A stretch of 15,252 nt of DNA from CAZVYS01 sp964630755. GTDB lineage: Bacteria > Patescibacteriota > Microgenomatia > UBA1400 > CG1-02-47-37. The number at the start of each line of letters is the position of its first letter. Positions within the stretch are counted from its first letter, which is position 1. The translations under genes were made by a program, and so were the position numbers. Positions 13,310-15,252 of the stretch are shown here, in pieces. The notes beneath the pieces are model-generated. The model did no database searches, was not told where the DNA came from, and saw only the letters and a list, made by a program, of their open reading frames with translations. Where the stretch lies: NCBI GenBank assembly GCA_964630755.1, contig CAZVYS010000021.1, forward strand, positions 1 through 15,252. The letters are read 5' to 3'.

Positions 13310-13325
13310 ATTGGTTTCCTTTCAT

Positions 13326-13390
13326 AAAAAAACCTCCCTTTGAGGAGGTTGTGAATAATTAATAATTTAATTAATTAATAAAAAACCTCC
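13326..13390 (-). terminator. Attenuator before the 346-residue gene
   Basis: Three mutually exclusive segments on the minus strand: A, GGAGGTT (13384-13390, inside the leader frame, extending to 8 bp with the next A); B, AACCTCC (13344-13350); C, GGAGGTT (13331-13337). B:C forms a 7-bp terminator with a 6-base loop and seven T (13326-13332). A:B forms the antiterminator. The Phe codons end about 15 bases before A. A ribosome stalled there leaves A free, while one that reaches the stop at 13375 covers A and allows termination. Confidence 0.8.
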
Positions 13391-13464
13391 TTTATTATGT
13401 TGGTAAAAAATACAAAGAATTTATTAGATTTATTTGCTAGTAGTGTTTGTTGAGCTTTATCCAT
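13375..13464 (-). CDS. Phe-rich attenuator leader peptide
   Basis: A 29-codon frame from ATG 13464 to TAA at 13375-13377. Codons 16-20 read FFVFF, and the end reads KEVFY. The ATG follows the stop of the 520-residue gene by four bases (TAA-CAAT-ATG), with no convincing promoter between, so this is an attenuator inside an operon. The AAG GAG GTT codons near the end are the antiterminator arm. Its start (MDKA...LL...KS...F) resembles the leader of the neighbouring gene (MEKA...LL...KS...F), suggesting that the leaders were duplicated along with the genes. Confidence 0.8.
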   Translation of the reverse strand: MDKAQQTLLANKSNKFFVFFTNIIKEVFY

Positions 13465-13468
13465 ATTG

Positions 13469-15025
13469 TTAAACCTTGCAGAAGGGTTGTCTTAATTCTT
13501 CTTTTGGGTAGATTATTGGTGCATGTAGACTACCAGGTATAGTGATTCCGTCTGTTAAAGATTGACGATAAGTCTGATAGCCTCGATTAATAGCTTCTCT
13601 TTCCCAGACAGGATCGTCTATGCCTAAAGGAAGCATAATAGCAGTTGAGTCTTTTGTATTAAGTTGGGCTAGTTTTTCACCTAAAGAAAAGTAAAGTGTT
13701 TCGTTTAAGATAGCTCTGGCGCCAATTTGAATGTTAGCCATTTTTACTGACCATGTAGCTAGTTCTTCTGAGAGGTCAGCTGAGTAACCAATTACCTGTA
13801 ATTCGTCAGTTAGTCCAATGAGGTCAATATCTGGTGGTTGATAGCTAGCGTAGCGAGAATAAAAATGTTTGGTCTCTTCGAGGCACCCCTTAGGGATCGC
13901 TAAAGCCTCAACCATGCTGATAAATGATTTAGTTTGCTCAGGCGACCAGTTTAGTTCTTCAAAAATAGCTTGAGTTATTTCATGATTTTCAAGCACAGAA
14001 TAGATTATTTTTTCAAGTTGTCTTACGTCAATAGACATCCAGTGATCAAGCTGTTGATCTGAGGAGGTTAATAAGTTATAGAAATCAAGAAATTGGTCAG
14101 CATAAGTCAATGCAGATTCTATTGTAGAAGGATTGTTTGTAATTGGATCTGATTCTGCTAGTGAATGACCAGAGTGCGATATGGTTTGTTGATCAACACC
14201 TATTGCAGTACTGATTAAACCCGGAAGAATATCTGCGTGATCATCTAAGGTTCTAAACATTTCCGGTAGAGTTCCATTTTCAACATATTGCCAAAAAGAA
14301 GCAGGCACTAACGCTGAAATATTATAAGGATGGGCAGTTATTTGTGGATTAATTATAGTTGTTTGAATTCCAAATTCTTGAAGAATTGAAGAAATATTCT
14401 GATAAGACCAAAAAGCAGCATTAATTTGGTCTTGATCAAAACTTTCAGGATTAATTAATGGAGTTGCGTAAGTTTCTGCATCGTGGCTAGCTTCTGGAAT
14501 AGCATAGTTAGCACAAATTGGCCCAAAAATTATTAAATGACCAGTGGTTTCAGCTGAGGCAATTGTTTCAGCTAGATCTACATATTCATGATAACTATTG
14601 TTAATTCCATTGCTTTTTCTTTTATCTCCGACTCCGTTTATAGCTAGCAAGGTAGGCATGATTCTTGAGTAAATTGCTTCTGTAAATTCAGGCGAGTTTA
14701 AAAATAAATCGGTTTTTAGTCTTTTGTTTAATTCTAAGTAGGTTTTTCTTATAACACCTTCATAAGCTGCGCTATTGACCCCTAACTCTTCATGTATTTT
14801 TAGGGTGTGCCTAGCTAGTCCTGTAGCTAGTTTTGAGGCAACTTTATCATGCTGTCGATCTATTAATGGATATATGCCTGGTACAGCCCACTCTAGGCCA
14901 ATTTCAGTAAAATGATCTTTTATAGTTGTTTGGTTTTCTCTTGATATTGGAGAGCCTAAACCTATTTGTTCTGTATAAGCTGACAGCATTTTTGGAAGTG
15001 TTGGTTGAATTCGATTTTCAGTCAT
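13469..15025 (-). CDS. Protein of unknown function, larger paralogue
   Basis: A 518-residue soluble protein (from ATG 15025) that I do not recognise. Its N-terminal third is helical. A strand GHLIIFGPICANYA (ICANY about 170-174) is preceded by the helix YHEYVDLAETI. A second strand, IQTTIINPQITAHPYN, follows. A long acidic helical middle (about 250-400) has no counterpart in the 346-residue neighbour. The C-terminal strand AIMLPLGID is followed by REAINRGYQTYRQ, then APIIYP. The shared ICANY and GID...R...Y blocks mark the two proteins as divergent paralogues. There is no signal peptide or membrane segment. A GTG at 15031 is an alternative start, but it abuts the terminator T-run. It is preceded by its own promoter, Leu/Phe-rich leader peptide and attenuator, and it leads the two-gene operon. 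Confidence 0.78.
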   Translation of the reverse strand: MTENRIQPTLPKMLSAYTEQIGLGSPISRENQTTIKDHFTEIGLEWAVPGIYPLIDRQHDKVASKLATGLARHTLKIHEELGVNSAAYEGVIRKTYLELNKRLKTDLFLNSPEFTEAIYSRIMPTLLAINGVGDKRKSNGINNSYHEYVDLAETIASAETTGHLIIFGPICANYAIPEASHDAETYATPLINPESFDQDQINAAFWSYQNISSILQEFGIQTTIINPQITAHPYNISALVPASFWQYVENGTLPEMFRTLDDHADILPGLISTAIGVDQQTISHSGHSLAESDPITNNPSTIESALTYADQFLDFYNLLTSSDQQLDHWMSIDVRQLEKIIYSVLENHEITQAIFEELNWSPEQTKSFISMVEALAIPKGCLEETKHFYSRYASYQPPDIDLIGLTDELQVIGYSADLSEELATWSVKMANIQIGARAILNETLYFSLGEKLAQLNTKDSTAIMLPLGIDDPVWEREAINRGYQTYRQSLTDGITIPGSLHAPIIYPKEELRQPFCKV

Positions 15026-15031
15026 AAGCAC

Positions 15032-15095
15032 AAAAAAACCTCCCTTGTGGGAGGTGATTAAAAAGAATAATAATTGTTTAGACTTTACCTCCCAC
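15032..15095 (-). terminator. Attenuator before the 518-residue gene
   Basis: On the minus strand: A, GTGGGAGGT (15087-15095, leader codons 21-23); B, ACCTCCCAC (15047-15055); C, GGGAGGT (15038-15044). B:C gives a 7-bp terminator with a 4-base loop and seven T (15032-15038). A:B gives a perfect 9-bp antiterminator. An upstream pairing GCTTTAC/GTAAAGT (leader codons 4-6 with 23-25) could sequester A when no ribosome stalls. Confidence 0.82.
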
Positions 15096-15155
15096 TAAGT
15101 TCCTTTGGTTAAAAAGGAGAAATAATGATTTGGTAAGAAGTAAAGCCTTTTCCAT
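15078..15155 (-). CDS. Leu/Phe-rich attenuator leader peptide
   Basis: A 25-codon frame from ATG 15155 to TAA at 15078-15080. It begins MEKALLL and contains LFLLF at codons 11-15; seven of 25 codons are Leu (TTA, CTT and CTC) and two are Phe. The predicted transcription start (about 15157) leaves only one to three bases before the ATG, so it is nearly leaderless. Its last codons form the antiterminator arm. Whether Leu or Phe starvation is the signal is unclear: Leu dominates, but the neighbouring gene's leader is Phe-rich. Confidence 0.78.
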   Translation of the reverse strand: MEKALLLTKSLFLLFNQRNLVGGKV

Positions 15156-15163
15156 AAGTTTTA

Positions 15164-15191
15164 ATTTTAGCTAGATAAATATATTTGTCAA
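15164..15191 (-). promoter_or_regulatory. Promoter of the unknown paralogue operon
   Basis: Minus strand: -35 TTGACA (15186-15191), 16-base spacer, -10 TAAAAT (15164-15169). The -35 and the following AAATAT match the aromatic operon promoter closely. The start of transcription is expected near 15157. Confidence 0.7.
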
Positions 15192-15240
15192 GACCTCCTT
15201 AATCTGACAGGACATTTGCGACTACCTCATAAGGGGTCTT
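15190..15240. repeat. Long inverted repeat abutting the -35 box
   Basis: On the minus strand, AAGACC+CCTTA (15230-15240) pairs with TAAGG-A-GGTCTT (15190-15201) as 11 bp with one bulged A, around a 28-base interior. It is probably the terminator or 3' structure of a gene beyond the window edge. The T tail is poor. Confidence 0.5.
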
Positions 15241-15252
15241 CAAATTAATACC

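Noticed and set aside
12269..15025. Cyclodipeptide synthase identity for the paralogue pair
   Set aside because: The strand order and a GDWLPFL-like segment are loosely reminiscent, and aminoacyl-tRNA use would fit the attenuators. The expected GxS nucleophile motif and the Y...E pair are not visible, so I keep it only as something to test.
1..15252. CRISPR arrays, insertion sequences, replication origin, rRNA
   Set aside because: No regularly spaced repeats, transposase, DnaA-box cluster or rRNA signature was seen.

Overview
The window is AT-rich bacterial DNA from a draft assembly (ten N bases at 7016-7025). Several traits suggest a streamlined genome of the Candidate Phyla Radiation (Patescibacteria): phenylalanyl-tRNA synthetase beta lacks its tRNA-binding insert, threonyl-tRNA synthetase lacks its TGS domain, a class A penicillin-binding protein ends in an Ig-like domain, an HTH + LAGLIDADG protein sits at a tRNA, and genes are packed with overlaps. 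TGA is used as a stop and TGG for Trp, so I see no sign of the Gracilibacteria code change. The phylum assignment is an inference; no rRNA is present.

Layout. (1) 19-2046, minus strand: an aromatic amino acid operon. A strong promoter and a Phe/Tyr-rich leader peptide with a classic attenuator lead into DAHP synthase fused to chorismate mutase (frame broken at a run of eight G), then prephenate/arogenate dehydrogenase. (2) 2062-5054: a small coiled-coil protein (minus) divergent from a class A penicillin-binding protein (plus). (3) 5014-11392, minus strand: promoter, threonine-type T-box, a small membrane protein, thrS, infC, rpmI, rplT, a strong terminator, then pheS and pheT. The order thrS-infC-rpmI-rplT-pheS-pheT matches the E. 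coli arrangement. (4) 11378-12224: an intact tRNA-Val(GAC), an HTH/LAGLIDADG protein whose 3' end runs into that tRNA, and a decayed 5' half of a second tRNA-Val(GAC) cut in the anticodon loop. (5) 12269-15191, minus strand: two divergent paralogues of unknown function, each preceded by its own short Phe- or Leu/Phe-rich leader peptide and a three-segment attenuator.

The unifying theme is RNA-level sensing of amino acid supply. One window holds three candidate ribosome-mediated attenuators (Phe/Tyr, Phe, Leu/Phe) and one candidate T-box (Thr). In all three attenuators a segment in or at the end of the leader peptide frame can pair with the 5' arm of a terminator that ends in seven T residues just before the structural gene. 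Two of the three leader peptides start within a few bases of the predicted transcription start, so they are probably translated from nearly leaderless mRNA. The most novel part is region 5: an unrecognised paralogous protein pair apparently controlled by charged tRNA levels.
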